Origin: Marinomonas sp. THO17
Lineage (GTDB): Bacteria > Pseudomonadota > Gammaproteobacteria > Pseudomonadales > Marinomonadaceae
Assembly (NCBI RefSeq): GCF_040436405.1
Contig: NZ_AP031575.1
Span: 2,064,501 to 2,128,500, forward strand
Direction of reading: 5' to 3'
DNA length: 64,000 nt
The translations under genes and the position numbers were made by a program. How positions within the stretch are numbered: the first letter of the stretch is position 1; each line of letters starts with the position of its first letter. Positions 55,388 through 64,000 of this stretch are shown piece after piece. The notes beneath the pieces were generated by a model. The model did no database searches. It had not been told where the DNA came from and saw only the letters and a list, made by a program, of their open reading frames with translations.

Positions 55388-56602
55388 ATGAACAAACTTC
55401 CAGTTACGGTACTGTCAGGATTTCTTGGTGCCGGTAAAACCACCGTCTTGAGCCACATTCTTAACAACCGCCAAGGTCGTAAAGTAGCAGTAATCGTCAA
55501 TGACATGAGTGAAATCAATATTGATTCCGAAATTGTACAGAACGAAGTGTCTTTTAATCACAACGAAGAAAAGCTGGTTGAGATGAGTAACGGCTGTATT
55601 TGTTGCACGTTACGAGAAGACCTTCTAGAAGAAGTAGGCAAACTGGCTCAAGCCGGAAAGTTTGATTATCTCGTCATTGAATCAACCGGTATTTCTGAGC
55701 CGTTACCAGTAGCGGAAACCTTTACTTTTACCGATGAAAACCATGTCTCTTTATCTGATGTCGCCAATCTCGATACTATGGTCACAGTAGTGGATGCGGT
55801 TAATTTTCTAGTCGATTATAACCAAGCCAAATATTTAAAAGACACTGACCAATCTCTTGGTGAAGACGATGACAGAAGTATTTCCGATCTGTTGGTGGAT
55901 CAAGTGGAATTTGCTGATGTGATTCTCATCAGTAAAACAGACCTTGTCGATGTTAAAGCAATCGACAACTTAACTGCCATTCTAAAAACACTTAACACGC
56001 ATGCTCACATCATTCCAATTGCAAATGGCAATATCGATGTAGACCACGTTCTTAATACTGGACTGTTTAATTTTGAACGCGCGCAACAAGCCCCTGGCTG
56101 GTTAAAAGAAATGCGAGGGGAACACATTCCAGAAACCGAAGAATATGGGATCAGTAGCTTTAGTTACCGAGCGCGACGTCCCTTTCATCCAGAAAAGTTT
56201 CATCGTTTCATTGACGACATAAATACATTTGGCAAATTGATTCGCTCAAAAGGCTATTTTTGGCTCGCCTCAAGACCAACATTCGCTGGTCAATGGAGCC
56301 AAGCTGGAAGCATGGCACATTATGGGTTTGCTGGCGTATTTTGGCGAGCTATCCCCAAAGAAAACTGGCCTACCGACAAAGACTATTTAGCGAACATAGA
56401 AAAACTATGGCAAGAGCCTTTTGGAGATATGCGTCAAGAGTTGGTGTTTATCGGGCAGAATTTAAACAAAAGTGCCATGATCAGAGCCCTAGACGCGTGC
56501 CTATTAAATGAATACGAAACCTCTCTTGGCAAAGATTACTGGCTGAAATTAAAAGACCCTTTCCCAGCTTGGGGGCCTAACCACCCTTCCATCACAAGTT
56601 AA
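55388..56602 (+). CDS. COG0523 metal-chaperone GTPase, zinc-type
   Basis: A 404-residue G3E GTPase. Walker [10 protein letters not shown] lies at residues 11-19, the metal-binding CxCC motif (Cys70, Cys72, Cys73) in [20 protein letters not shown] next, and SKTDLVD as base-specificity motif. The carboxy-terminal domain has [13 protein letters not shown]. Such proteins (ZigA, YeiR, YciC) help deliver zinc under zinc starvation and are often Zur-regulated. The operator just upstream fits. The PIG-L gene follows after 16 bp in the same operon. Confidence 0.9.
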   Translation: MNKLPVTVLSGFLGAGKTTVLSHILNNRQGRKVAVIVNDMSEINIDSEIVQNEVSFNHNEEKLVEMSNGCICCTLREDLLEEVGKLAQAGKFDYLVIESTGISEPLPVAETFTFTDENHVSLSDVANLDTMVTVVDAVNFLVDYNQAKYLKDTDQSLGEDDDRSISDLLVDQVEFADVILISKTDLVDVKAIDNLTAILKTLNTHAHIIPIANGNIDVDHVLNTGLFNFERAQQAPGWLKEMRGEHIPETEEYGISSFSYRARRPFHPEKFHRFIDDINTFGKLIRSKGYFWLASRPTFAGQWSQAGSMAHYGFAGVFWRAIPKENWPTDKDYLANIEKLWQEPFGDMRQELVFIGQNLNKSAMIRALDACLLNEYETSLGKDYWLKLKDPFPAWGPNHPSITS

Positions 56603-56618
56603 ATACAAGGAAAACAAT

Positions 56619-57350
56619 ATGAAAAAGCCATCTGCTCTTATCATAAGTGCCCACGCTGCTGACTTTGTTTGGCGTGCAGGTGGAGCTATCGCCCTACATG
56701 CCGATATGGGCTATGAAGTGACTGTAGTTTGCTTATCCTATGGTGAACGAGGTGAAAGCGCTAAGTTATGGAAACAAGACGACATGACGTTGGAACAAGT
56801 GAAACAAGTTCGGCGCAAGGAAGCGCAGGCAGCAGCGGAAGCACTAGATGTCCATGACATACAATTTTTTGACTTAGGAGATTATCCGTTAGATCTGAAC
56901 AATGAAGCGCGCAATCGTCTTGTCGATGTGATTCGATCTGTACAGCCGGATTTCATGATGAGCCATTCCCTGTGGGATCCATACAATACTGACCACATGA
57001 ATACCACTCGATTTGTCCTAGAAGCACGTATGATAGCGCAAGCTTGGGGACATAATCCTGGCGAAAAAGTACTTGGTGCTCCTCAGTTGTATTTATTTGA
57101 ACCTCACCAAACAGAACAAATGGGATGGAAACCCGATACTTTTTTAGACATCACCCAAGTTTGGCACAAAAAACAAGCCGCCATTGAGTGTATGCAAGGA
57201 CAAGAACACCTCTGGCATTTCTATACCAATGTTGCCGAAAATCGGGGCAATCATTTTCGACGTAACTCTGGTGGTCAGGCTGGTGGACGCAACACCGAAT
57301 ATGCTGAAGGTTTTCAGTCAGTGTTCCCACGAACGGTAGACAAGTTATAA
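56619..57350 (+). CDS. galB: PIG-L family protein, GalB-like 4-oxalomesaconate hydratase
   Basis: A 243-residue PIG-L fold protein. The metal motif SAHAADFVWRAGGA gives His12 and Asp15, with SHSLWDPYNTDHMN as the second metal site. Sequence features such as CLSYGERGESAKLW, FFDLGDYPL, FEPHQTEQMGWKPDTFLDIT and YAEGFQSVFPR closely resemble Pseudomonas putida GalB, a zinc-dependent hydratase of 4-oxalomesaconate/4-carboxy-2-hydroxymuconate. It is thus a second enzyme for the LigJ step, 42 kb away and unrelated in fold. It lies in the same unit as the zinc-chaperone gene. A deacetylase of other substrates is the alternative. Confidence 0.75.
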   Translation: MKKPSALIISAHAADFVWRAGGAIALHADMGYEVTVVCLSYGERGESAKLWKQDDMTLEQVKQVRRKEAQAAAEALDVHDIQFFDLGDYPLDLNNEARNRLVDVIRSVQPDFMMSHSLWDPYNTDHMNTTRFVLEARMIAQAWGHNPGEKVLGAPQLYLFEPHQTEQMGWKPDTFLDITQVWHKKQAAIECMQGQEHLWHFYTNVAENRGNHFRRNSGGQAGGRNTEYAEGFQSVFPRTVDKL

Positions 57351-57443
57351 GTCAAAAAATTGTATCTCGGAAAGTTTATACAGTTTTTAGCTAGCAAACT
57401 TTGGAATGATGAAAGCCTAGTTAATCGCATGGTATTCATTAAT

Positions 57444-57478
57444 AAGGATCTGGATGTAAACTACATCCAGCAATCCTT
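57444..57478. repeat. Long imperfect hairpin
   Basis: AAGGAT-C-TGGATGTA (57444-57458) pairs with TACATCCA-GCA-ATCCTT (57462-57478) around a 3-base loop. It lies 94 bp after galB. No T-run follows, so it may be a transcript-end stem or a small regulatory hairpin before the next gene. Confidence 0.45.
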
Positions 57479-57531
57479 ACCAAGCTGTTTGGCTTAAGAA
57501 AGGTACAAATATCATTGAAGAGTTAGGCGGC

Positions 57532-57987
57532 ATGAAAGACATTAAGAATATTTTCCGTAATCTTGAAAAAAAGCTCAAACAATCAAAATGGTTTGAGGAG
57601 GATTGGGAAATTTATAACCGTGGACCTTACTTACAACTTTATAAGACCAGTTGGCATAATCATAATCAAGGTGGAATTCACTTCGAAACCTATATTGAAG
57701 CATCTCAAATAAAGCAAAAGTCTTTTCCCATTTGCCTACACGCAGAAGAAGATTGCCCATCCAGAACGGAATTTATACAGCGACTTTTAGATCGAGAAGA
57801 AGATACAATCAAAGCTTGGAAAGGCTATCAAATTATCGCTAAAGATTATCATATTCTGCAAAAGACAATGCCACTCAACTTTAAAAATCTAGAACAGCGC
57901 CTTTATGATGAGTTGAATCAATTAAGAAAACTGGCACCAAGTATAGAGCTAGTTTTACAAGAACTTGAGGCAGATACTGAAAGTTAA
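57532..57987 (+). CDS. Protein of unknown function
   Basis: A 151-residue soluble protein with an even charge pattern and many aromatic residues (KQSKWFEEDWEIYNRG, YLQLYKTSWHN, GIHFETYIEA), and a helical carboxy half (LEQRLYDELNQLRKL). It ends 11 bp before the DUF1289 gene, so the two may be co-transcribed. I do not recognise the family. Confidence 0.55.
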   Translation: MKDIKNIFRNLEKKLKQSKWFEEDWEIYNRGPYLQLYKTSWHNHNQGGIHFETYIEASQIKQKSFPICLHAEEDCPSRTEFIQRLLDREEDTIKAWKGYQIIAKDYHILQKTMPLNFKNLEQRLYDELNQLRKLAPSIELVLQELEADTES

Positions 57988-57998
57988 GGAAGCAAAAA

Positions 57999-58187
57999 AT
58001 GAAATCTCAAAAAAGTCCTTGTATTGATGTCTGCGTGTTTTCTGGTCCAAAAGGTTGGTGTATTGGTTGCGCACGCACTCGACAAGAGTGTCAGCAATGG
58101 AAAAACATGAAACCTTACGATAAAAATTTGCTCAAAAAAGCTCTCACAAAAAGATTGCACCAATTACAGAATCAAGCCACCAAATAG
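57999..58187 (+). CDS. DUF1289 family protein
   Basis: A 62-residue protein with the family cysteine pattern: SPCIDVC (Cys8, Cys12) and WCIGCARTRQEC (Cys21, Cys24), then W and a Lys-rich end. The four cysteines suggest a small metal site. Function unknown. AAGGAAG lies ahead of the ATG. Confidence 0.85.
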   Translation: MKSQKSPCIDVCVFSGPKGWCIGCARTRQECQQWKNMKPYDKNLLKKALTKRLHQLQNQATK

Positions 58188-58543
58188 CTGGCCAACATAA
58201 AATAAAAATCAACAAATTGACTATAAACACTACCTAGTAGTAAAGCAAACTAACCTTAACCCCAATCGATATTCCCAATCTCTATTGGGACCTTAATTGT
58301 GAAGATAGCACCTTACAAAATACAGCGTCCTTCTTTGAGCAAATCAAAAACAAAGCATCATCAGCCCCTATAACGCCATAAGATCTTAAAACCTATTTCT
58401 TTATAACAAAATTTTATTAATCCTTCCGTTGTTTGCTGCGTATGCAACTATACTGATGGTAAGCCACATGAGATGAGGGCGTGGCTGTATCAGGCATTTT
58501 CCAAATATTTAAGCGTTAGTTAGATAGCAACGAGGGGGAATCC
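58188..58543. other. Non-coding region before the Yip1 gene
   Basis: About 356 bp without a gene. A small hairpin CCCAAT/ATTGGG lies at 58274-58289. TATACT near 58450 could be a -10 box for the next gene. Nothing else stands out. Confidence 0.4.
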
Positions 58544-59152
58544 ATGATCAATCATGTTTGGGGTCTTATTCATCATCCAGATAAAGAATGGCGTGCCATC
58601 AACGAAGAGCACGAAACCGTTAGTCACATGTACTACCATCATGTGCTGTGGATGGCAGCTATTCCAGTAGTGAGTGCTTTTATCGGCACTACACAATTTG
58701 GCTGGTCGATTGGTGGAGAGTCCATTAAGGTATCACTGATGACTGGTTTAGGGCTGGGCGTCTTATTCTATGCTTTAATTCTGGTTGCCGTGGCCATGGT
58801 CGGCAGTGTCATTCACTGGATGGCACGCAACCATGCTAATCGCCCGCCACGACAAGAATGTATTGTCTTTGCAGGTTACATAGCGACACCACTCTTCCTA
58901 AGCGGTATCGTTGCCATTTACCCAATTATCTGGCTGTGTTTACTGACCTGCGTTTTGGCTGTTATCTACACAGGCTACCTGCTGTATCGTGGCACACCTA
59001 GCTTTTTAGGCATTAGTAACAAACAAGGCTTTATCCTTTCCAGTACCACATTAGGTATTGGCGTCTTAGTACTTGAAGCATTATTGGCCATAGTGGTCTT
59101 AGTGTGGAGCCTAGGTTCTGAGCACAGTATAGTATGGAAATTTTTTCAATAA
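58544..59152 (+). CDS. Yip1-family membrane protein
   Basis: A 202-residue protein with five to six hydrophobic segments, beginning with HVWGLIHHPDKEWRAINEEHE, the usual start of bacterial Yip1-domain proteins. RQECIVFAGYIATPLFLSGIVAIYP marks the domain. GAGGGGGAATCC gives the ribosome-binding site. The function is unknown. Confidence 0.83.
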   Translation: MINHVWGLIHHPDKEWRAINEEHETVSHMYYHHVLWMAAIPVVSAFIGTTQFGWSIGGESIKVSLMTGLGLGVLFYALILVAVAMVGSVIHWMARNHANRPPRQECIVFAGYIATPLFLSGIVAIYPIIWLCLLTCVLAVIYTGYLLYRGTPSFLGISNKQGFILSSTTLGIGVLVLEALLAIVVLVWSLGSEHSIVWKFFQ

Positions 59153-59193
59153 GATTTTGATTCATAAAAACAATCTATCACTTCTTGTAACGA

Positions 59194-59215
59194 TCGACGG
59201 AACTTTTTCCGTCGA
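59194..59215 (+). terminator. Hairpin after the Yip1 gene
   Basis: TCGACGGAA (59194-59202) pairs perfectly with TTCCGTCGA (59207-59215) around CTTT. The downstream bases are only partly T-rich, so termination strength is uncertain. Confidence 0.55.
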
Positions 59216-59419
59216 TTCTCGTCTCAAATTTACTTATTCTCAAACGCAATCTGTGATAATTTTGTCGGATATCGTTTTAGGTAGTGGTTTATCGGGCAAG
59301 GATGAACCAAACATAGTACTATGACAAAGTGCATTTATTGCCTATATTTTAGGAAACAACATGCTAGCACTCTGTTTTAACTCTGTTTTATTACCATTAA
59401 CTAGGAAGGAGTTATTCCC

Positions 59420-62218
59420 TTGAGTTCACTGATCTGGCTGCCATTTCTCCCTTTATTAGGGACTCTGGTTCCTCTTCTTAGTGCCCGCTTAAGCCGAACG
59501 GCTTGCGCCTTTCTTACGGCAGCACTACCCGCACTCACTCTTTTGCTCGTGTTGGCCTATGCTGGAGACATTTTCCAAGGCGAACGTTTTCAGGCCATAT
59601 TACCTTGGATTCCGACCATTGGACTGAATTTATCCTTCCGTTTGGATGGCTTGGCTTTGTTGTTTGCCATTTTAATTCTTGGCATAGGTTTACTGATCAT
59701 TTTGTACGCTCGATATTATTTATCGGCACAAGATTCCATCGGTAAATTTTACGCTTACCTGATTTTATTCATGTTTGCCATGCTGGGTGTAGTGTTATCT
59801 AACAATCTGATTCAAATATGGTTTTTCTGGGAATTAACCAGTATCAGTTCCTTCTTATTAATCAGCTTCTGGGGACATAAAACCGAAGCCCGTAAAGGCG
59901 CCCGTATGGCGCTCACCGTAACAGGGGCTGGCGGCCTTGCCTTATTGGCAGGCCTGCTTATCTTAGGCAATACGGTTGACAGCTTTAACCTACAAGACAT
60001 TTTAGACAGCGGCGATTTCATTAAAGCCAGCGCCAACTACCCAATCATAGTGGTACTTATTTTGCTGGGCGCGTTCAGTAAATCCGCGCAATTCCCGTTT
60101 CATTTTTGGTTGCCCAATGCCATGGCGGCTCCCACACCAGTCAGTGCTTACTTACACTCTGCCACTATGGTAAAAGCAGGCATTTTCTTAATGGCTAGAT
60201 TCTATCCAGCCCTAGCAGATACCAATCTATGGTTCATGATAGTTAGTTTGACTGGTTTAGCCACCTTCCTCGTAGGGGCTTACATCGCTATTTTCCAGCA
60301 CGACCTCAAAGGCCTATTAGCCAACTCTACCATCAGCCATTTGGGCCTCATCACTCTATTATTGGGTATGGGAACGGATTTGGCAGCCGTGGCGGCCATA
60401 TTTCATATCATTAACCATGCGACCTTTAAAGCTTCCTTATTTATGGCAGCAGGCATTATAGATCACGAATCCGGCTCCCGTGATATGCGGCAACTAAATG
60501 GTCTTTGGAAATACATGCCCTACACAGCAACCCTTGCTATGGTGGCATCGGCTTCTATGGCTGGAGTGCCTTTACTCAATGGTTTCTTATCAAAAGAAAT
60601 GTTCTTTACTGAGACTCTACACCAAGCCTCATTGGGCTCATTATCTTGGTTCATTCCTATCTTAGCTACCTTGGGAGGCGTGTTTGCTGTTGCCTACTCA
60701 ACCCGCTTTATCCATGATGTATTCTTTAATGGGGAGCCCATTAACCTCCCCAAAACCCCGCATGAGCCACCACGCTATATGCGCGTTCCAGTGGAAGTGC
60801 TGGTTGCCTTGTGTTTGCTAGTCGGTATCTTCCCAAGCCTAGTGGTAGGAGATTTGTTATATGCTGCTGCAAGCGCAGCCCTAAATACGCCTCCACCAGA
60901 ATACAGTTTGGCAATTTGGCACGGTTTCAACTTCCCATTGCTCATGAGTGTGGTGGCCTTAATCGGCGGTTTGTATATGTACTACAACCGCACTCATTTG
61001 TTTAAGTTCCAAGCACAATTCCCTGCCAGTGATCCAAAACTGGTATTTGAAAGTGTGGTTCAATACCTGACCAACAAAGCAAAGAGCATCATCACATTTA
61101 CCGAGAATGGCTCTTTGCAACGCTACATTTTCTTTACCCTAGCATTAGCAGTGGTCATGACAGCTTCTTCCCTGATGAAACTGAACGCAACGGCAGGACA
61201 ACGCCCAGAAATCCCTGTTGACGCCTTATCTATTACCTGCGCCGTTCTGCTCACTATTTCAGCACTGGCGACGGTAATTTGGCACAGACGCCGTTTAGTG
61301 GCCTTGTTAACCCTATCTGTAGTGGGGCTAATTGTTTCCTTAGCCTTTGCCCAATTCTCCGCACCAGACTTGGCTCTAACGCAACTATCGGTGGAAGTTG
61401 TCACTGTGATCTTGCTGATTTTGGCCCTGTTCTTCTTACCACAAAAAACCCCTAAAGAATCCTCTCCGCGCCGTGTTGTTCGTGACCTAGGTTTGGCTTC
61501 TTTAATCGGCGGTGTGGTTGGCACCATCAGTTATGCCTTGATGACCCGCCCATTGGACACAATTTCAACCTTCTTTACTGCCAATAGTAAAACCGGCGGC
61601 GGTGGCACTAACGTGGTCAACGTGATTTTGGTGGACTTCCGTGGTTTTGATACCTTAGGTGAAATTACGGTATTGGGCATTGCCGCACTAGGCATTTACA
61701 AGCTTATTGCGCGAATGAAGTTATTCATGCCATCCTCAGACGATAATGGCATGGCGTGGTCAACCGACCGTCATCCTATTCTTTTGTCCGTGATCTCACA
61801 AAGTTTATTGCCATTAGCCTTACTGGTGTCGGCCTACATATTTTTACGTGGGCATAACTTGCCTGGTGGTGGTTTCATTGCCGGCTTAATCACTTCTGTT
61901 GCTATCATTCAACAATATATTGCGCATGGTGTAGAGTGGATCAAAACCCGCATCAAATTGGATTATCAAATCATGATAGGTTGCGGCGTTGGCATTGCTA
62001 CCCTAAGTGGTCTGGGCAGCTGGATCTTCGGCCATACTTTCTTGTCCTCATGGTTTGATTACTTCTATTTGCCTGTGATAGGTAAATTTGAGTTGGCCAG
62101 TGCCATGATTTTCGATTTGGGTGTCTACTTGACGGTTGTCGGAGCCACCATGTTAATTCTCGCCAATCTAGGTCAGCTAACCACCAGCGAGCGTCCTATT
62201 CAAAAGGAGCATGATTAA
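59420..62218 (+). CDS. mrpA: Mrp Na+/H+ antiporter subunit A (with B-like domain)
   Basis: A 932-residue membrane subunit related to complex I NuoL. NuoL-like core segments such as [47 protein letters not shown] and [18 protein letters not shown] carry the conserved Glu, Lys and His. The carboxy-terminal region (from about 740, [32 protein letters not shown]) is the MrpB-like part, so A and B are fused. The start codon is TTG with AAGGAG 8 bp upstream. It overlaps mrpC by TAATG. The complex exports Na+ for pH and salt tolerance. Confidence 0.92.
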   Translation: MSSLIWLPFLPLLGTLVPLLSARLSRTACAFLTAALPALTLLLVLAYAGDIFQGERFQAILPWIPTIGLNLSFRLDGLALLFAILILGIGLLIILYARYYLSAQDSIGKFYAYLILFMFAMLGVVLSNNLIQIWFFWELTSISSFLLISFWGHKTEARKGARMALTVTGAGGLALLAGLLILGNTVDSFNLQDILDSGDFIKASANYPIIVVLILLGAFSKSAQFPFHFWLPNAMAAPTPVSAYLHSATMVKAGIFLMARFYPALADTNLWFMIVSLTGLATFLVGAYIAIFQHDLKGLLANSTISHLGLITLLLGMGTDLAAVAAIFHIINHATFKASLFMAAGIIDHESGSRDMRQLNGLWKYMPYTATLAMVASASMAGVPLLNGFLSKEMFFTETLHQASLGSLSWFIPILATLGGVFAVAYSTRFIHDVFFNGEPINLPKTPHEPPRYMRVPVEVLVALCLLVGIFPSLVVGDLLYAAASAALNTPPPEYSLAIWHGFNFPLLMSVVALIGGLYMYYNRTHLFKFQAQFPASDPKLVFESVVQYLTNKAKSIITFTENGSLQRYIFFTLALAVVMTASSLMKLNATAGQRPEIPVDALSITCAVLLTISALATVIWHRRRLVALLTLSVVGLIVSLAFAQFSAPDLALTQLSVEVVTVILLILALFFLPQKTPKESSPRRVVRDLGLASLIGGVVGTISYALMTRPLDTISTFFTANSKTGGGGTNVVNVILVDFRGFDTLGEITVLGIAALGIYKLIARMKLFMPSSDDNGMAWSTDRHPILLSVISQSLLPLALLVSAYIFLRGHNLPGGGFIAGLITSVAIIQQYIAHGVEWIKTRIKLDYQIMIGCGVGIATLSGLGSWIFGHTFLSSWFDYFYLPVIGKFELASAMIFDLGVYLTVVGATMLILANLGQLTTSERPIQKEHD

Positions 62219-62586
62219 TGGAAGGTTTATATGCATTCTGTGTCGGCTTGCTTACCGCTTGCGGTATTTTTTTAGCCCTTCGAGGTCGCAGTTTCTCAGT
62301 AGTTATCGGTCTGACTTTACTGTCCTATGCGGTCAACCTCTTCCTGTTTGCCAGTGGCCGTTTGAAGTTAAACGCGGCAGCGGTATTAGGTGAATCAGAA
62401 CAATACAGTGATCCATTACCGCAAGCCTTGGTACTGACTGCCATCGTAATAGGTTTTGCTATGACAGCCTTTGCTGTCATTCTCGCCATGCGTGCTCGTG
62501 CCGATTTAGGTAATGACCACGTTGATGGCACCTTACCAAAACCACCCGCAGAAGCGCCGACTAAGTCATCTGGAGGCAATAAGTAA
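62218..62586 (+). CDS. mrpC: Mrp antiporter subunit C
   Basis: A 122-residue NuoK-like subunit with three membrane helices: CVGLLTACGIFLALRGRSFSVVIGLTLLSYAVNLFLFASG and ALVLTAIVIGFAMTAFAVILAMR. It has the usual extra polar carboxy tail. The stop TAA is followed at once by the mrpD start. Confidence 0.93.
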   Translation: MEGLYAFCVGLLTACGIFLALRGRSFSVVIGLTLLSYAVNLFLFASGRLKLNAAAVLGESEQYSDPLPQALVLTAIVIGFAMTAFAVILAMRARADLGNDHVDGTLPKPPAEAPTKSSGGNK

Positions 62587-64000
62587 ATGCAGCATTTGAG
62601 CATTTTCCCTGTTTTAATTCCGCTGCTGTTTGGCGCGATCATGTTGTTACCACCCATTTCGCGAGATTTGCAATCGCAACGCGTGGCCTCAATGGTAGGA
62701 ACGCTATTTTTAATGATTTCTGCCGCGTTTTTGCTTTATCACGTCGATAGCGAAGGAACTCGTCTTTACGCATTAGGTGGCTGGCAAGCGCCTTTTGGTA
62801 TCGTCCTAGTGGCGGATAGGGTATCTAGCTTGTTGGTGTTGCTCACCAGCTTTCTAGGCTTTGCAGTCATGCTGTATGCCATTGCTGGACGCGACAAAGG
62901 CGGCGCCTATTTCCATCCATTGTTTATGTTCCAATTAATGGGCATAAACGGGGCTTTCCTGACCGGCGATTTATTTAATCTTTTTGTCTTCTTCGAAGTG
63001 CTGTTGATTGCTTCTTATGCCCTGTTAATTCACGCCGGTGGCAAACAAAAAACTCAGGCCACGGTTCACTACGTTATTCTCAACCTAGTGGGCTCTAGTT
63101 TGTTCCTATTTGGCTTAGGTATTTTGTACGGCACTTTAGGCACCTTGAACATGGCGGATATGGCCGTCAAAGTAGGGCAATTGGAAGGGGAAACAGCCAC
63201 TTTAGCAAAAACGGGCGCTTTATTTTTACTCGTGGTATTTGGTTTAAAAGCAGCCATGTTGCCAATGCACTTTTGGCTGCCTAAAACCTATGCCATTGCC
63301 TCCGCCCCCGTAGCAGCCTTGTTTGCCATTATGACCAAAGTAGGCGCGTACAGTATTTTCCGCGTTTATACAGTGATCTTCGGCGAGCACGCAGGTGAAT
63401 TAGAAAACATTGCCACTCCGTGGTTGTGGCCCTTAGCTCTGTTAACCATCACCATCGGCAGCATTGGTGTGTTGGCCAGCCCAAGCGTTAGAACCTTGAG
63501 TGCCAACTTAGTCATAGTATCAAGTGGCAGCATATTGGCTTGTGCGGCTATCAATTCAATTGAAGCCACTTCAGCCGCCTTGTATTACATGGTACACAGC
63601 ACTATTGCTTCTGCCGCTTTGTTCTTATTAGCTGATATCATCAGTCGACAACGAGGACAAGCGGAAGACCGCTTTGTAAAATCTCGCATGTTCTCAACAC
63701 CTAAGTTGTTAGGCTTTGGCTTGGCAATCGCTGCACTCAGTTTGATTGGTATGCCGCCTTTTTCCGGCTTTGTCGGCAAAATCATGATACTTCAAGCAAC
63801 TCAATCTTCGGTACAAACCATGTGGGTTTGGCCATTAATATTATTGGGCAGTCTAGCCGCTTTAGTAACCTTTTCTCGTGGCGGCACAACCTTATTTTGG
63901 CGTCATAGTGGTTCCCCAGCAACTGAAAGTGAACCTGCGAAAAACAGTGAAATTGCAGCCATCGTCTTATTGATGCTAGCCGCACCTTTGCTGGTCATCT
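62587..64000 (+). CDS. mrpD: Mrp antiporter subunit D (3' end outside the window)
   Basis: NuoN/NuoM-like antiporter subunit, 471 codons visible and cut by the window end. LTGDLFNLFVFFEVLLIASYALL holds the conserved TM5 Glu, and MLPMHFWLPKTYAIASAPVAALFAIMTKVGAYSIFR the Lys region. GIPPFSGF is replaced by GMPPFSGFVGKIM, as usual for MrpD. GGAGGC upstream overlaps the mrpC end. mrpE-F-G should follow beyond the window. Confidence 0.92.
   Translation, partial: MQHLSIFPVLIPLLFGAIMLLPPISRDLQSQRVASMVGTLFLMISAAFLLYHVDSEGTRLYALGGWQAPFGIVLVADRVSSLLVLLTSFLGFAVMLYAIAGRDKGGAYFHPLFMFQLMGINGAFLTGDLFNLFVFFEVLLIASYALLIHAGGKQKTQATVHYVILNLVGSSLFLFGLGILYGTLGTLNMADMAVKVGQLEGETATLAKTGALFLLVVFGLKAAMLPMHFWLPKTYAIASAPVAALFAIMTKVGAYSIFRVYTVIFGEHAGELENIATPWLWPLALLTITIGSIGVLASPSVRTLSANLVIVSSGSILACAAINSIEATSAALYYMVHSTIASAALFLLADIISRQRGQAEDRFVKSRMFSTPKLLGFGLAIAALSLIGMPPFSGFVGKIMILQATQSSVQTMWVWPLILLGSLAALVTFSRGGTTLFWRHSGSPATESEPAKNSEIAAIVLLMLAAPLLVI

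Noticed and set aside
1..64000. CRISPR arrays, rRNA operons and tRNA genes
   Set aside because: No regularly spaced repeats, rRNA sequence or complete tRNA cloverleaf was seen; the only tRNA-like fold is the tmRNA.

Overview
The window looks like chromosome of a marine gammaproteobacterium of the Oceanospirillales, most like Marinomonas. The reasons are a moderate GC content, a gamma-type core block (grpE-dnaK-dnaJ, recN, fur, bamE, ratA-ratB, smpB, ssrA with the tag ANDENYALAA), an Mrp cation antiporter and several methyl-accepting chemotaxis proteins. The genus is inferred from gene content and was not tested by a search.

Layout. (1) 0.1-2.8 kb: arsenic resistance operon arsR-arsC-arsH-acr3. 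(2) 2.9-17.2 kb: aromatic catabolism. A full protocatechuate 4,5-cleavage (meta) pathway is present: ligC on the plus strand behind an unusual LysR regulator with two HTH domains, and ligJ-ligK-ligU-ligI-ligA-ligB on the minus strand. An AEC transporter/type II dehydroquinase pair, an aldo/keto reductase and two chemoreceptors lie beside it. Protocatechuate would be converted to pyruvate and oxaloacetate. (3) 17.4-29.7 kb: a 271-bp palindromic element, a MocR regulator, a PilZ-like protein, DUF501, a glycerol regulon (glpK, glpR, glpD with two GlpR-type operators), a TSUP permease, a GcvA-like LysR gene with a structured, terminated transcript candidate opposite it, and a long-form GAPDH. (4) 29.7-40.3 kb: uridine kinase, dnaJ/dnaK/grpE with two sigma-32-type promoters, recN, fur/bamE, ratA-ratB, an NSS transporter, smpB and tmRNA.

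(5) 40.3-46.4 kb: a decayed island just after ssrA, bounded by two near-identical terminator hairpins. It holds HigBA and a ParE/Phd-type toxin-antitoxin pair, the early control region of a Mu-like phage (S24 repressor, repeated TGCGCATTT operators, Ner, a MuA amino-terminal part fused in frame to a DUF3164 protein, and small or frameshifted phage genes) and an internally deleted tyrosine integrase.

(6) 46.5-64 kb: an FMN reductase, an aldo/keto reductase with a GlxA-type regulator, a CBS protein, and a tight six-gene minus-strand operon (DedA, ATP-grasp ligase, DinB-like, NRDE/TANGO2, YHS, bifunctional OlsF-like ornithine-lipid acyltransferase). A 45-bp perfect Zur-like palindrome follows, driving a COG0523 metallochaperone and a PIG-L protein that closely resembles GalB, a second and unrelated 4-oxalomesaconate hydratase. 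Small genes and the start of an mrpA-mrpC-mrpD operon, cut off by the window end, close the region.

The observations most worth a second look are the GalB-like gene under an apparent Zur operator while ligJ sits in the main pathway operon, the six-gene lipid/ATP-grasp operon, the candidate sRNA beside the GcvA-like regulator, the tandem-HTH LysR, the palindromic element at 17.4 kb and the Mu/integrase island remnant.
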